The notes beneath the pieces were generated by a model that saw only the letters and a list, made by a program, of their open reading frames with translations, ran no database searches and had not been told where the DNA came from. From Amycolatopsis sp. cg9 (GTDB taxonomy: Bacteria > Actinomycetota > Actinomycetes > Mycobacteriales > Pseudonocardiaceae): DNA of 64,000 nucleotides. This document shows positions 49,487 to 58,577 of the stretch, one piece after another. The first letter of the stretch is position 1; each line of letters begins with the position of its first letter. The position numbers and the translations under genes were made by a program. Where the stretch lies: positions 6,866,501-6,930,500 of the forward strand of contig NZ_CP166850.1 of NCBI RefSeq assembly GCF_041346945.1, in the 5' to 3' direction.

Positions 49487-50764
49487 TCACCGGCCCGGGC
49501 TCGGATCCGCGGCCCCCGCGCGCTCGCTTTCGCGGGCGGCCCCGGCTCGCGAGGCGCCGGCCGGCTGCGGCGCCGGACGGACGGATTCGTCGAGGATCGT
49601 CTGGGCGATCGCGGCGAGGTCCCGGACGCTCGTCCCGGCCGAGACCATCGCCCGGCGCCGGCGCGTCAAGGCGACGAGGTGGGGGCGGATCGCCTCGGTG
49701 AGCCGGGGCGCCAGGTACTGCAGCAGATCCACTTGAGAACGGGTACTGCTCAGGGTGATCGTGCTCGGCAGGCGATCCGCGATGGCGTACCGGAACGCCC
49801 GCGCCATGAGTCCCACCGGGGTGATCGCGCCGGTGGCCTCGCTCGTCGCCTGTGCCGCGGGGATGACCGCGGCACCGATCCCGGTGAGCGGCTCGACGAC
49901 GCGGGGGTCGTCGCCCGTGGTGGAAATGGCCAGCACCGCGTCGGGCGGAAGCCCGATGAACGGCGGCGGGTCCGCCCCGCCGAGGTCGAAGGCGAAACCG
50001 AACTCGGGCAGTGCCGGGTCCTCGACCACCGTCAGATCGGGCAGGGCCACGCCCAGTTCGGTGTAGAGGCCTTTCCGGGCGGCGGCGAAGCCGTCGGGCG
50101 CCGCGACATCGGCTGATTCCAGCAAGGCTTCGAGGTAACCGGGGTGGATCTTGATCCGCCACGTGCCCGAAGCCAAGCTGTCGACGACCTGTTCGGCGAT
50201 ACCGGCGGCGGGCAACCCGGGATCGACGGCCTGGTGGTACCGATCGTGGGCGTCCCGGAGGGAAAGGCCGAGCCGGAGGGCGAGTTCGAGTCCCGCCACC
50301 GCACCCGGCGGCGGTGCGCCTTCGGAAAGGATCGAAGCCAGGTGGTCGCGGTCCACGAGCGCGATCGCGTTCCGTCCGACGGCTTCGGTCACCACGGCGG
50401 ACAGCACGGTCGAAAACCCGGCGACGTCGCCGGACCGCGCTCGCCCGGCCAGCACGGCCTCCGCTTCGCCGGCTTGCCGGTACCAGGGGATACCCGCGAC
50501 CCCCCGGAACAGCGACGAAGAAGCGGAGTCGTCGGTGTCGCACCGGGCACCGCCGGCCGTGACGGTGAAGAGCTCGAGGGCGTCGGGGGCGCACCCGATG
50601 TTCACGGTGATCCCGACGCCGACGCCGAGCCGGTCCACCAGGTCTTCGAGGGCCTTCTGAACCGCGGTACGGCACCCGAGCAGGCCGGGATCGGACCGGG
50701 CGGCCGGTTGGTGCAGGGCCGGCGCGAGCTCGACGTCGACCGTCGTCTCGGCGGGACTGGTCAT
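49487..50764 (-). CDS. FlhA C-domain-like protein of the CHAT operon
   Basis: 425-aa protein without a membrane segment. Residues about 230-280 (LYTELGVALPDLTVVEDPALPEFGFAF...IGLPPDAVLAI) and about 380-395 (TSVRDLAAIAQTILDE) resemble the cytosolic domain of flagellar/type III export protein FlhA, including the ELGxxxPxLxxxED and S-x-R-D-L-x-x-I runs. It is the last of four overlapping genes (4-nt ATGA with the TPR gene). The N-terminal 200 residues are unassigned. A hydrophilic Ala/Arg/Glu tail ends it. No flagellar genes are nearby. Function unknown; homology by eye only. Confidence 0.65.
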   Translation of the reverse strand: MTSPAETTVDVELAPALHQPAARSDPGLLGCRTAVQKALEDLVDRLGVGVGITVNIGCAPDALELFTVTAGGARCDTDDSASSSLFRGVAGIPWYRQAGEAEAVLAGRARSGDVAGFSTVLSAVVTEAVGRNAIALVDRDHLASILSEGAPPPGAVAGLELALRLGLSLRDAHDRYHQAVDPGLPAAGIAEQVVDSLASGTWRIKIHPGYLEALLESADVAAPDGFAAARKGLYTELGVALPDLTVVEDPALPEFGFAFDLGGADPPPFIGLPPDAVLAISTTGDDPRVVEPLTGIGAAVIPAAQATSEATGAITPVGLMARAFRYAIADRLPSTITLSSTRSQVDLLQYLAPRLTEAIRPHLVALTRRRRAMVSAGTSVRDLAAIAQTILDESVRPAPQPAGASRAGAARESERAGAADPSPGR

Positions 50765-53700
50765 GCCGCTCCACCTCCGGCGCGCTGGATCGGTGGCAGC
50801 TGGGTCCGGGCTTCCCGGGCGGCTGCCGCGTACGACCACTCTTCGTCGGCGACGATCCGGATCAGGCCGTCGAGGTCGCTGTCGGGGCGGAGGCTGACCC
50901 CGGCGTGGAGCAGGTCCCGGAAGACCGTCGTCAGCCGGACGACGCCGCGCTCGTCGAGGTCGGGAGCGTCGACGAGGTGCCCGGCCGTCCGCCACTCCGA
51001 GATCAGCTCGGCGGCGTCGTCGATTCTCACCAGGTCGGCCGCGCCGGCGAGCAAGCGCGCCTCCAGGACACGCATCGGGTAGGTCAGCCGGTCGTGGTCG
51101 CCTCCGGTTTCGATCAGCAGCGCGGACCAGACGACCTGGTCGAAGAAGTGGTGGACCTTGTCCCTGACCCAGCCGACCGCCCGCTCCAGCGCGGTGGCTC
51201 CCGGGTGGCCGGTGCCCTCGGCGCCGGCGGGCGGCGCCACCACCCAGCACCCCTCCGCCCCGGTCAGGGGGTCCGGGACCACCGAGACTTCGACTTCCTG
51301 GCCGAGTTTCGACCGCACGTGCTCGCCCGAGCTCGGAACGTACGCGTGGCCGGGGGGAACATGCCCGGGCACCGCGCGTTGGTCGCCGATCCGGATGCGA
51401 TAGCTGCCGGGGGGCAGCTCGCCGTCTTCCCGGATGCGGATGCCCGGAACGGTGACGCCGGTCGCGGCCCGGACCCGGTCGCGGATCCGGGGGATCGTGG
51501 TGGCGAACAACGGACCTTCCTCGCTCGTGTCCGCCGGCACCAGGTCGGTGGCGATCGAGACGACGATCGGGTCCGTCATCGGCCACGCCCAATCGCCGAG
51601 CGCCGGTGACAGCTGGAACAACTCGTCGCGCACCAGGTCCAGTGCTTCGACCAGCGGGAGCTCGCCGAGGCCGCTCGCCGCCCGGCGGAACCGCACCAGC
51701 CGCGCCGCACCACCGCCGGTCTTCCGGAGGACGTCCGCCAGCTCGTGGGCCGGCACCGCGCCGGCGGCGACGGCGGCGCGTCGCGCTTCGGACTCCTCGC
51801 CCCGCAGCAGCGAGGTGAGGAGGCGACGGCATTCGAGCGCGGTCAGGCAGTCGTCCGGGGGGAGGGGCAGCGGTGTGCTCAGCGCTCGCCCCACGAGGTC
51901 GTGGGCCCGGTCCACCTCGTCGTTCTCGAGCAGCGCGTCGATCGCCACGAGCACCCGCCCCACCAAGCCGGGCTTGTCGATGTCCGGGAGCCCGGCGGAC
52001 TCGAGGACGTCGATCGAGATGAGCGCCGCCTCTTCCCAGCGGGCCGCGGCGATCAGGAGCCGGCTCCGGGTGAGCGCGAACGGCCACCGGCTGTCCTCGA
52101 CGCTCGCTTCGGCGAGCCGGCGGAGAACGTCTTCGGGGTCGAGGTGGGCGGTCTGGAGCCGCCCGGCCAGCCGGTCCACCTCGTCCGCGTGGCGGAGGGC
52201 CGTCGCCGCACCGGCGTCACTCGGGGCCGCGCGGGCGAAGTCGCGCAATTCCCTGGCCAGCTGGCTCGCTTCGAAGACATCGCGAAGGGACGCGCGCAAC
52301 GTCGCCATCTGCTTTTCGGTGACCTCCGGGCGGTCGAGAGCGAGGTGGCACAACATCAGCGTTCCCGCGATGTCACCGGCGGTGTAGGTCGTGCGGTCGA
52401 AATGGGAATCGATGGGCTCGAGCAAGGCGATGGCCTCGTCGTAGCGCCCGCCCCGGTACAGGAGCTCGGCGACGACCGGGATCCCGGCGTACTCGACCCG
52501 TGGATCTTCCCGGTCGATCAGTTCGACGGCACCCGCGGCCGTCGTAGCGGCCGCTTCGGGCTCGGCCCGCAGCAACGCGCGAATCGCGATCAAGCGGGCC
52601 TTGAGCCCTTCGGGCCCGTCGTAGGCGCCGTGCAGCATTTCTTCGGCTTCCCGGTATCGGCCGAGCAGGTACCGGGCGAGCCCGTGCATGAGCACGTTGT
52701 CGGGAGGCAGATCGAGGAATCGCCGGCAGGTCGCCTCCGCCTCCGGATGCCCGCTCTGCAATTGGGCGTAGAGGAGCGTCCACAGCGCGAACTGGTCCCC
52801 TGGGGCCAGAGTCACCGCCTGCTGGGCGCAGCCGAGGGCGACCCCGGCCAGTTCGAGCTCGATGAACGTCTCGGCCAGCCGCGACCACATGTCGCCGTCC
52901 TGGTCGTCGTCCAGGAGGTGTCGTTCGTAAGCTTCGAGCACCGCCAGCATGAGCGGCTTGCTCCGCTCGGGATCCACGTCGGCGAGCTCTCGGTGGATCG
53001 CCGCGGAGGTGTCCAGCGCCCAGGACCAGGCCCAGCTCGTCGGCCCGGCTTCGGTTCCGGCCCGCCACTGCTCCAGTGCCCGCTCCAGCCGGCCGCGTCG
53101 TTCGGCGCGGTCGAGCAGGCCGACCGAGCTCAAGCGGAGCGTCTCGGCGAGGTACCAGCGGGTGAGCGGGCGGTCCGCGGCGCCGAGCGACAACCGGAGG
53201 AGCCGTTCGGCGTCGATGAGCTGTTCTGCCTGGTACGCCTTTTCCCCGGCGTCGAAGTAGGCGTCGGCCACTGCTTCGACATCACGCGGGGGGAGCAGTT
53301 CGGCCTTGAGCTCGCGGAGACTCACCGCGGCCGCCGGATCGTGGTCGACCTTCCCTTCGTCGATGACCCGGGAAACATCGGTGAGTGCCTGCTGCTGCCT
53401 GCCGAGCCGCTTTTCGACGCGGATGAGGGCGTGGAAGACCGCGGGATCGTCGGAATCGCACGCGCGGACCGCGCTGAGCACGCCGTCGACGGAGCCGACG
53501 TCGGCTGAGCGGTCGGCGGCCTGGAGCGCGCCTTCGCAGTTTCCTTCCAGGATGGCGGCTTCGAGTTCGAGGGCGCACAGAATGTTTTCGGCGACCGGTT
53601 CGACCCGGTGGCGCAGGGCGGGGACGATCCGGTCGAGCAGAGCTTTGCGGGCCGGGCCCGCTCCTTCGGCGAGCAGCAATGCGTGCAGCCAGCTCGCGAC

Positions 53701-54000
53701 GGCTTCGAGTGCTTCGGGGGTGTCCTCCACCGCCTCCAGCACCTGGGTGGCGGCGGCAGCGGGTTTCCCCAGGTGCTCGGCGCACTCGGCGTTCATCAGG
53801 AGGAGAACCGCACGGGGCGGGTGCGCACCCCGCTCGGCCAGTGCGGTGGTGATGGCGTCGTGTGCCGCTTCGTACCGCCTCTCCGCGAGGAGTGCCATCG
53901 CGTAATCCGCTGCTGCACGGCGGATCGCCGGCGGAGTGGTCAGCGTGTCCCGGAAGACGTCGGCACCTCGCCAAGCCTGCCATTCCACTCGGGTGGTCAT
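50761..54000 (-). CDS. TPR-like helical protein with C-terminal FlhA-like domain
   Basis: 1079-aa protein. Residues about 1-780 are helical with TPR-like repeats (ALGCAQQAVTLAPGDQFALWTLLYA, FEAY-type runs, GRYREAEEMLHGAY, GGRYDEAIALLEP). Residues about 805-1079 resemble the FlhA cytosolic domain: PIVVSIATDLVPAD, IPRIRDRVRAATGVTVPGIRIRED, LPPGSYRIRIGDQRAVPGHVPPG, ERAVGWVRDKVHHFF, and VFRDLLHAGVSLRPDSDLDGLIRIVADE. FlhA's membrane half is absent. The ATG at 54000 gives MTTRVEWQAW and overlaps the CHAT gene by 4 nt. Repeat count and fold need a model to confirm. Confidence 0.7.
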   Translation of the reverse strand: MTTRVEWQAWRGADVFRDTLTTPPAIRRAAADYAMALLAERRYEAAHDAITTALAERGAHPPRAVLLLMNAECAEHLGKPAAAATQVLEAVEDTPEALEAVASWLHALLLAEGAGPARKALLDRIVPALRHRVEPVAENILCALELEAAILEGNCEGALQAADRSADVGSVDGVLSAVRACDSDDPAVFHALIRVEKRLGRQQQALTDVSRVIDEGKVDHDPAAAVSLRELKAELLPPRDVEAVADAYFDAGEKAYQAEQLIDAERLLRLSLGAADRPLTRWYLAETLRLSSVGLLDRAERRGRLERALEQWRAGTEAGPTSWAWSWALDTSAAIHRELADVDPERSKPLMLAVLEAYERHLLDDDQDGDMWSRLAETFIELELAGVALGCAQQAVTLAPGDQFALWTLLYAQLQSGHPEAEATCRRFLDLPPDNVLMHGLARYLLGRYREAEEMLHGAYDGPEGLKARLIAIRALLRAEPEAAATTAAGAVELIDREDPRVEYAGIPVVAELLYRGGRYDEAIALLEPIDSHFDRTTYTAGDIAGTLMLCHLALDRPEVTEKQMATLRASLRDVFEASQLARELRDFARAAPSDAGAATALRHADEVDRLAGRLQTAHLDPEDVLRRLAEASVEDSRWPFALTRSRLLIAAARWEEAALISIDVLESAGLPDIDKPGLVGRVLVAIDALLENDEVDRAHDLVGRALSTPLPLPPDDCLTALECRRLLTSLLRGEESEARRAAVAAGAVPAHELADVLRKTGGGAARLVRFRRAASGLGELPLVEALDLVRDELFQLSPALGDWAWPMTDPIVVSIATDLVPADTSEEGPLFATTIPRIRDRVRAATGVTVPGIRIREDGELPPGSYRIRIGDQRAVPGHVPPGHAYVPSSGEHVRSKLGQEVEVSVVPDPLTGAEGCWVVAPPAGAEGTGHPGATALERAVGWVRDKVHHFFDQVVWSALLIETGGDHDRLTYPMRVLEARLLAGAADLVRIDDAAELISEWRTAGHLVDAPDLDERGVVRLTTVFRDLLHAGVSLRPDSDLDGLIRIVADEEWSYAAAAREARTQLPPIQRAGGGAA

Positions 54001-55451
54001 GACGCCCTCTCGAATCCGTCGCCGGGCGGTTGCGGAGTCCGTGGAAGCGCACGGGGCTGGCCGGCTGGTTCGTCCGGCTGGTAGCGGGGAACCTCGAACG
54101 CATGGGTGCACACCGGGCATCTCCCGGACTGCGGCTTCTGGAGGTCTTCCCGGCAGCTGCAGCCGGCCGCCGCGTCCTGCCACGAACACGGGCACACGAG
54201 GGGAATCGAGCACTCGGCGCAGAGCTTGTAGATGGCCCGGGTCTCCGCCGAGCAGCGGGGACACGTTCCCTGCGGTGGCCGCGTTTCGCGCTCGGGACGT
54301 GGGCTCCGGTGCCGTGCCTTGACGATCTCGATGTCGCGCTGCAGGTAGATGACCGGTGTGCCGAAGTCTCGGTGGTCCCAGGCGTACTGCTCGCGCACCG
54401 CGAGTTGCTTGCGTCCCTCGAACACCGCCTGGCCGATGGTCTGGTTGTCGATGAGGGCCTTGTAGAAGGCCGCGGCGAAGATGTCCGCCTCGGTCGCGCC
54501 GATGTCGTACTGCATCGCGATGACGGCGGGGACACCGGACCGGACGATCTCGACCGCGGTGCAGTAGAGCGTCTCGGTGTCGGTTCCGCCGCCGTGGCAG
54601 GAGTGCAGGAAAATCAGGCTCGGTGGGGTGGAACCGAACAGTTCACGCAGTTTGCTCGTGTCGACGAGCTCGGTCCGGTCGATGGGCTCGGTCGGCAGGC
54701 GCCGGGAGCGGTCGATCTCCACCCGGGCTTCGTCGGCCGCGATCCGGTCCGATTCGCGGGGCAGCACGATCTTGCCCGGTTCGCCGTGCGCGACGAGGTG
54801 CACGATGTCGGGATTCAGATCGCTGATCTCCTTCTTCAGCTGGCTGAACGTCGGCTGGTGCAGGGGACGGGCGGTGAGCGCGGTCTCGTCGTGGAACAGA
54901 GCCTGGAGCTCTTTGGTGGTGCCTTCGTTGGTTCCGTCCGGAGTGCACAGCGCGAAGAGTATGGACAGGTTGTCGCGCGGGTTGTCGGGGAATTCGCGCT
55001 GGTCCGACAGAACCCGGGTGAGCACCAGCGAATGCGATTCGCCGGTGAGGAAGGTGCCGCTGCCGTCTTGGTGCGTGAGGTAGAGGAATTCCCAGGGAAG
55101 GTTGGTCAGGTCCTCCGCGAGGGGGTGGAAGGTGATGACCAGCCGGAGCGCGTTCGCCCGGCCTTCCTTGACTCGACTCCGGAACTTTTCGAACGTCTGG
55201 CGGAAGGCCAGGTCGACCTCGCCGCGGAAGACGCGGTCGTAGAGATGCCGCCCCAGGATCTTGAGCCCCTCGCCCGAAACCGCGTCGGCGCGATCTCGCA
55301 GGAGCTGACTGAGCCACGTGGTGGTCGCGGTGTGAAGCCCATCCCCGTCGGTCTGGCAGGTGTAGGTCCGCTCGTGGGTTTCGCTGGTGAACCGGACGTT
55401 CGTGTCGTCCACCAGATCCAGGGTGCACTCGATGAACCCGGTTCTGCTCAT
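53997..55451 (-). CDS. CHAT caspase-like protease with zinc-ribbon tail
   Basis: 484-aa CHAT-domain (caspase-HetF-associated) cysteine protease. Seen: LTNLPWEFLYL, DIVHLVAHGEPG with catalytic His222, LIFLHSCHGGGTDT with Cys285, and GVPAVIAMQYDIGATEADIFAAAFYKAL. Residues 395-450 hold ten cysteines in CxxC or CxC pairs (for example CPRC, CAEC, CPVC), a zinc-ribbon-like tail for nucleic-acid or protein binding. CHAT proteases cut partner proteins when activated, as in bacterial defence. The start at 55451 overlaps the preceding gene by 4 nt. Confidence 0.9.
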   Translation of the reverse strand: MSRTGFIECTLDLVDDTNVRFTSETHERTYTCQTDGDGLHTATTTWLSQLLRDRADAVSGEGLKILGRHLYDRVFRGEVDLAFRQTFEKFRSRVKEGRANALRLVITFHPLAEDLTNLPWEFLYLTHQDGSGTFLTGESHSLVLTRVLSDQREFPDNPRDNLSILFALCTPDGTNEGTTKELQALFHDETALTARPLHQPTFSQLKKEISDLNPDIVHLVAHGEPGKIVLPRESDRIAADEARVEIDRSRRLPTEPIDRTELVDTSKLRELFGSTPPSLIFLHSCHGGGTDTETLYCTAVEIVRSGVPAVIAMQYDIGATEADIFAAAFYKALIDNQTIGQAVFEGRKQLAVREQYAWDHRDFGTPVIYLQRDIEIVKARHRSPRPERETRPPQGTCPRCSAETRAIYKLCAECSIPLVCPCSWQDAAAGCSCREDLQKPQSGRCPVCTHAFEVPRYQPDEPAGQPRALPRTPQPPGDGFERAS

Positions 55452-56488
55452 GACGCGCTCCGGATGTGCAGGGCGCGGGCCAGTAGAGGATCGGCTTCTC
55501 GCCGCGTGCTGTCCCACCGTTCGATGCCCTGGGCACGCTCGCGGATCGTGGTGGCCCGCTGTGCCCACCTGGCGTAGACGTCGTCCACGGCGTCGGGCGG
55601 AACGTCCGGACTGGTCGCGATTTCTTCGTAGAGCGCCGCGAGGTAGTTTCGCGTGACCGAGCGGGCGTCTTCGTTGGGGATTCCCGCCCACCGCACGATC
55701 CGGTTCCACAGCGGCGTGAACCACGGCAGCGACTTCAAGTCGACCAAGGGTTCCGCGTCGACGCTGAAGACGATGTAGTCGGTCTTCGCGGGCGGCTTCG
55801 CCGATGCCGCGGTGTCACCTTTCTTCAGCATCCCGCCGTCGAGCCACAGCCGGTCGGCGAGTTCGGAGTCCGGCAGCACCGCGAACGACGCGGAAGGCAG
55901 CTGGTCGCCGTGGAGCTCGATTCGTTCGCCGAGCACGGGCTGCACCTGCTTGTGGCCCAGAGCGGCTTCGACGGCGTCGAGGACACCGTTCGCGATGCCG
56001 AGCCCGGTGGACATCGGACCGCCGACGCCGACCGCGGAGCAGATCTTCTGCACGGCATCGAGCGCGGCACGCACGTAGTCGTCGCGCAAGAGCCGGTACA
56101 GGATCACCGTGACGGCGATCCGCCCGGTGTAGGGGAAGGGGCCGGCGACGAGCGTGTCCGTGTACCGCATGGTGCGCGGGGTGCCGTGTTCGGCGTTCAC
56201 CATCGAAGAGCCGACGACGAACGGGACTCGGCAGGCGGCCCCGTCGAAAACGAACTCGGTGACGGCGAGAACGATCGGATCGTAGGTCTTGCCGAGTACC
56301 TGATCGGAAGCCAGCCGCATGTCGTTCACCGTGACGCGAACGCGGTGGCGATCTTTCACCGCCGGCCCGCCATCCCCGTTTTCCGGCCCGGCGCCCAGTA
56401 CGTGGCCGTCCGGGATCCGGAGCCGGTGGCAGACCGGGAGCTGTGAACGGCCGAAGTTCTGGATGGCGTCGTGAATTCCTCCCGGCAT
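55448..56488 (-). CDS. Unknown protein, first gene of CHAT operon
   Basis: 346-aa protein not recognised. The first 180 residues look beta-rich (RHRVRVTVNDMRLASDQVLGKTYDPIVLAVTEFVFDG, DTLVAGPFPYTGRIAVTVILYRLLRDDYVRAALDAVQKICSAVG). The C terminus looks helical, with DVPPDAVDDVYARWAQRATTIRERAQG. No membrane segment. The ATG at 56488 follows GGGAGACAGG. As leader of the operon it may be the sensor or substrate of the CHAT protease. This is inference from position only. Confidence 0.8.
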   Translation of the reverse strand: MPGGIHDAIQNFGRSQLPVCHRLRIPDGHVLGAGPENGDGGPAVKDRHRVRVTVNDMRLASDQVLGKTYDPIVLAVTEFVFDGAACRVPFVVGSSMVNAEHGTPRTMRYTDTLVAGPFPYTGRIAVTVILYRLLRDDYVRAALDAVQKICSAVGVGGPMSTGLGIANGVLDAVEAALGHKQVQPVLGERIELHGDQLPSASFAVLPDSELADRLWLDGGMLKKGDTAASAKPPAKTDYIVFSVDAEPLVDLKSLPWFTPLWNRIVRWAGIPNEDARSVTRNYLAALYEEIATSPDVPPDAVDDVYARWAQRATTIRERAQGIERWDSTRREADPLLARALHIRSAS

Positions 56489-56677
56489 CCTGTCTCCCTG
56501 AACTCGGCTTGCTGCGATGAGCGTGAGTCGTCGCCGGCAGCCACCGGGTTACACATTGATGTGGCAAAAGTGGGAAATCACTCGGGTGGCGTACGTTGTT
56601 TCGAGGAAGAACGGTGGCCGATGATCGCCTCGTCTTCGAGACGTTTCTTCGCGGGTTTCCGGGACGATCGGCTCGGG

Positions 56678-57253
56678 TCAGTTCTTCGCCGTGCCGGGTG
56701 CGTTCCGGTACGTCAGGATTCCGTCGACGCCGCGCAGGAAGGTTTCGCAGATCGGGGCCGGGTCGGTCAGGCAGCCCGCGGCCATGGCGCCGTCGCGGAG
56801 GAGGACGAAGTGGCGGGCCGCCGGTTCGGGGGCGGATTCGCCGGTGGCCGCCAGCAGTTCGGTGATGGTCTCCAGGAACCAGTGGCGGTGCGTGAGGACC
56901 GCCTGGTGCACCGGGTGGGCCGGGTCGGGGTACTCGGCGGCGGCGTTGAGGAACGCGCAGCCCCGGAAGCCGGGGGAGCGGATGCCGTCCGCGATCGAGG
57001 CGGCGACCGCGCGGACGGTGTCGGCCGGTGGGCCGCCGGCGGTGCGGGCGGCCGCCACCTGGGCGCGGATGGCGTGGTCGGCTTCGGTCAGGTAGGCGAC
57101 CAGCAGGTCGTCCTTGCTGGGGAAGTGCCGGTACAGCGTGGCGCGGGTGACGCCCGCGTCGGCGATGACCCGGTCGATGCCGACCGAGTGGAGTCCCTCG
57201 GTGTAGAACAGCCGGCTCGCCGAGGCGAGCAGCCGGGCTCGGGCTTCGGACAC
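56678..57253 (-). CDS. TetR family regulator
   Basis: 191-aa TetR repressor: RARLLASASRLFYTEGLHSVGIDRVIADAGVTRATLYRHFPSKDDLLVAYL. The C-terminal part CAFLNAAAEYPDPAHPVHQAVLTHRHWFLETI is common in actinomycete TetRs. GTG at 57253 chosen as start. It is divergent from the small membrane protein and two operator copies (57291-57308 and 57347-57364) stand between them. Confidence 0.88.
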   Translation of the reverse strand: MSEARARLLASASRLFYTEGLHSVGIDRVIADAGVTRATLYRHFPSKDDLLVAYLTEADHAIRAQVAAARTAGGPPADTVRAVAASIADGIRSPGFRGCAFLNAAAEYPDPAHPVHQAVLTHRHWFLETITELLAATGESAPEPAARHFVLLRDGAMAAGCLTDPAPICETFLRGVDGILTYRNAPGTAKN

Positions 57254-57290
57254 GTGAACTCCTGCCTCGCGGTGCTGCGCCCAGGCTAGC

Positions 57291-57364
57291 AGATAGAACG
57301 GTCGGTCTTGACGGACGCACCGTGCGCTGCCATAGTCCCCATCACGAGATAGAACGATCTGTCT
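57291..57364. promoter_or_regulatory. Two TetR-type operators
   Basis: AGATAGAACGGTCGGTCT (57291-57308) and AGATAGAACGATCTGTCT (57347-57364) are near-identical 18-bp dyads (pattern AGANAGA-N4-TCTNTCT), 56 nt apart. One is near the tetR start, the other near the DUF308 ATG. Confidence 0.7.
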
Positions 57365-57383
57365 ACCTGATTCGGGAGCACCC

Positions 57384-57941
57384 ATGACCACCCGCACCGT
57401 TCCCGCCGCCGGCACCGCGCAGTCCCTGCGGCGGCTCTACTTCGCCCGGTTCGCGTTCGCCGTCGTCTGGGCCGGCCTGCTGTTCACGACGGCGTCGAGC
57501 CTCGGCCCGGTCAGCGTCGCGCTGCTGGTGCTGTACCCGCTGTTCGACGTGGCCGCCGCCGTGGTCGACGCCCGGTCGTCCGGGGCCGGTCAGCCGGTCC
57601 TGGCGCTGTACGTGAACGTCGCGATCAGCCTGCTGGCGGGCGCCGGACTGGCCTTCGCGGTCTCGTCCGGCATCCCGGACGTCCTGCGCGTGTGGGGGAG
57701 CTGGGCCGTCGTGGCCGGCGCCGTCCAGCTCGCGGTCGGCGTCGCCCGCCGCGCACTGGGCGGGCAGTGGCCGATGATCCTCAGCGGCGGGATCTCCGTC
57801 CTGGCCGGCACTTCCTTCATCCTGCAGGCCACAAAGGACGGTGCGTCGCTGACGACGCTGGCCGGCTACGCGACGCTGGGCGGCGTCTTCTTCCTCGTCT
57901 CCGCGCTGCGGCTGGGTCGCGCGAACAAGGCCGCAGGCTAG
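57384..57941 (+). CDS. DUF308-type membrane protein
   Basis: 185-aa integral membrane protein with six hydrophobic segments, in paired pattern as in DUF308/HdeD-like proteins. Seen: RLYFARFAFAVVWAGLLFTTASS, SVALLVLYPLFDVAAAVVD, ALYVNVAISLLAGAGLAFAV, VWGSWAVVAGAVQLAVGV and WPMILSGGISVLAG. Role unknown, possibly acid or envelope stress. It is divergent from its likely repressor and ends 4 nt inside the converging TetR gene. Confidence 0.83.
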   Translation: MTTRTVPAAGTAQSLRRLYFARFAFAVVWAGLLFTTASSLGPVSVALLVLYPLFDVAAAVVDARSSGAGQPVLALYVNVAISLLAGAGLAFAVSSGIPDVLRVWGSWAVVAGAVQLAVGVARRALGGQWPMILSGGISVLAGTSFILQATKDGASLTTLAGYATLGGVFFLVSALRLGRANKAAG

Positions 57942-58564
57942 GCCTCGGCGAGCAGTGCCGGGTCGGTCGCGACCGCCCGGAGCCGCGCCAGCATGATGCG
58001 GGCGACCCGGTCGTAGCGGCTGTCGTCGTCGAAGAGGACGGCGTCCTCGGCGGCGACGCGCGCCAGGGCGTCGAGCTCGAAGGCCAGGTCGGTCGGATCG
58101 AGGTCCGCGTCGATCTCGCCCAGTGTCTGCGCCTCGGAAGTCGTTGCCGCGTAAAGGGTTTGCCAGTCCTGGCGGGCGGCGGCGATGGTGTCCCGGACGC
58201 GGCCGGGGCGGGCGTCGAACTCGGCGGCCGCCCCGGTGAAGAAGCAGCCGCCGTCGAACACCGGCTGCCGCGTGTACCGCAGCCACGACTCGCCCAGTGC
58301 CCGGACGCGCCGGATTCCCGCGGGGGCCCGCCTGGCCGGCCGGACGACCTTCGCCGCGAAGACCTCGATCGCCGCCCGCACGGTCGCGAGCTGCAGCTCC
58401 TCCTTCGACCCGAAGAGCGCGAACACCCCGCTCTTGCTGACGTCGAGCTCGACGGCCAGCCGCCGCACGGACAGGCTTTCCAGTCCCTCCGCCGAGGCGA
58501 TGTTCATCGCCCGGTCCAGGATGAGCTGCCGTGACTGCATGCCGCGCAAGACCCGCTTGTCCAC
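57938..58564 (-). CDS. TetR family regulator
   Basis: 208-aa TetR protein. HTH: SRQLILDRAMNIASAEGLESLSVRRLAVELDVSKSGVFALFGSKEELQLATVRAA. The C-terminal domain with WLRYTRQPVFDGGCFFTGAAAEFDARPG is typical of TetR_C family members that control oxidoreductases. GTG at 58564. It is divergent from a truncated oxidoreductase gene and a perfect 18-bp palindrome (58578-58595) stands just upstream of its start. Confidence 0.9.
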   Translation of the reverse strand: MDKRVLRGMQSRQLILDRAMNIASAEGLESLSVRRLAVELDVSKSGVFALFGSKEELQLATVRAAIEVFAAKVVRPARRAPAGIRRVRALGESWLRYTRQPVFDGGCFFTGAAAEFDARPGRVRDTIAAARQDWQTLYAATTSEAQTLGEIDADLDPTDLAFELDALARVAAEDAVLFDDDSRYDRVARIMLARLRAVATDPALLAEA

Positions 58565-58577
58565 GACGTGAGCATAC

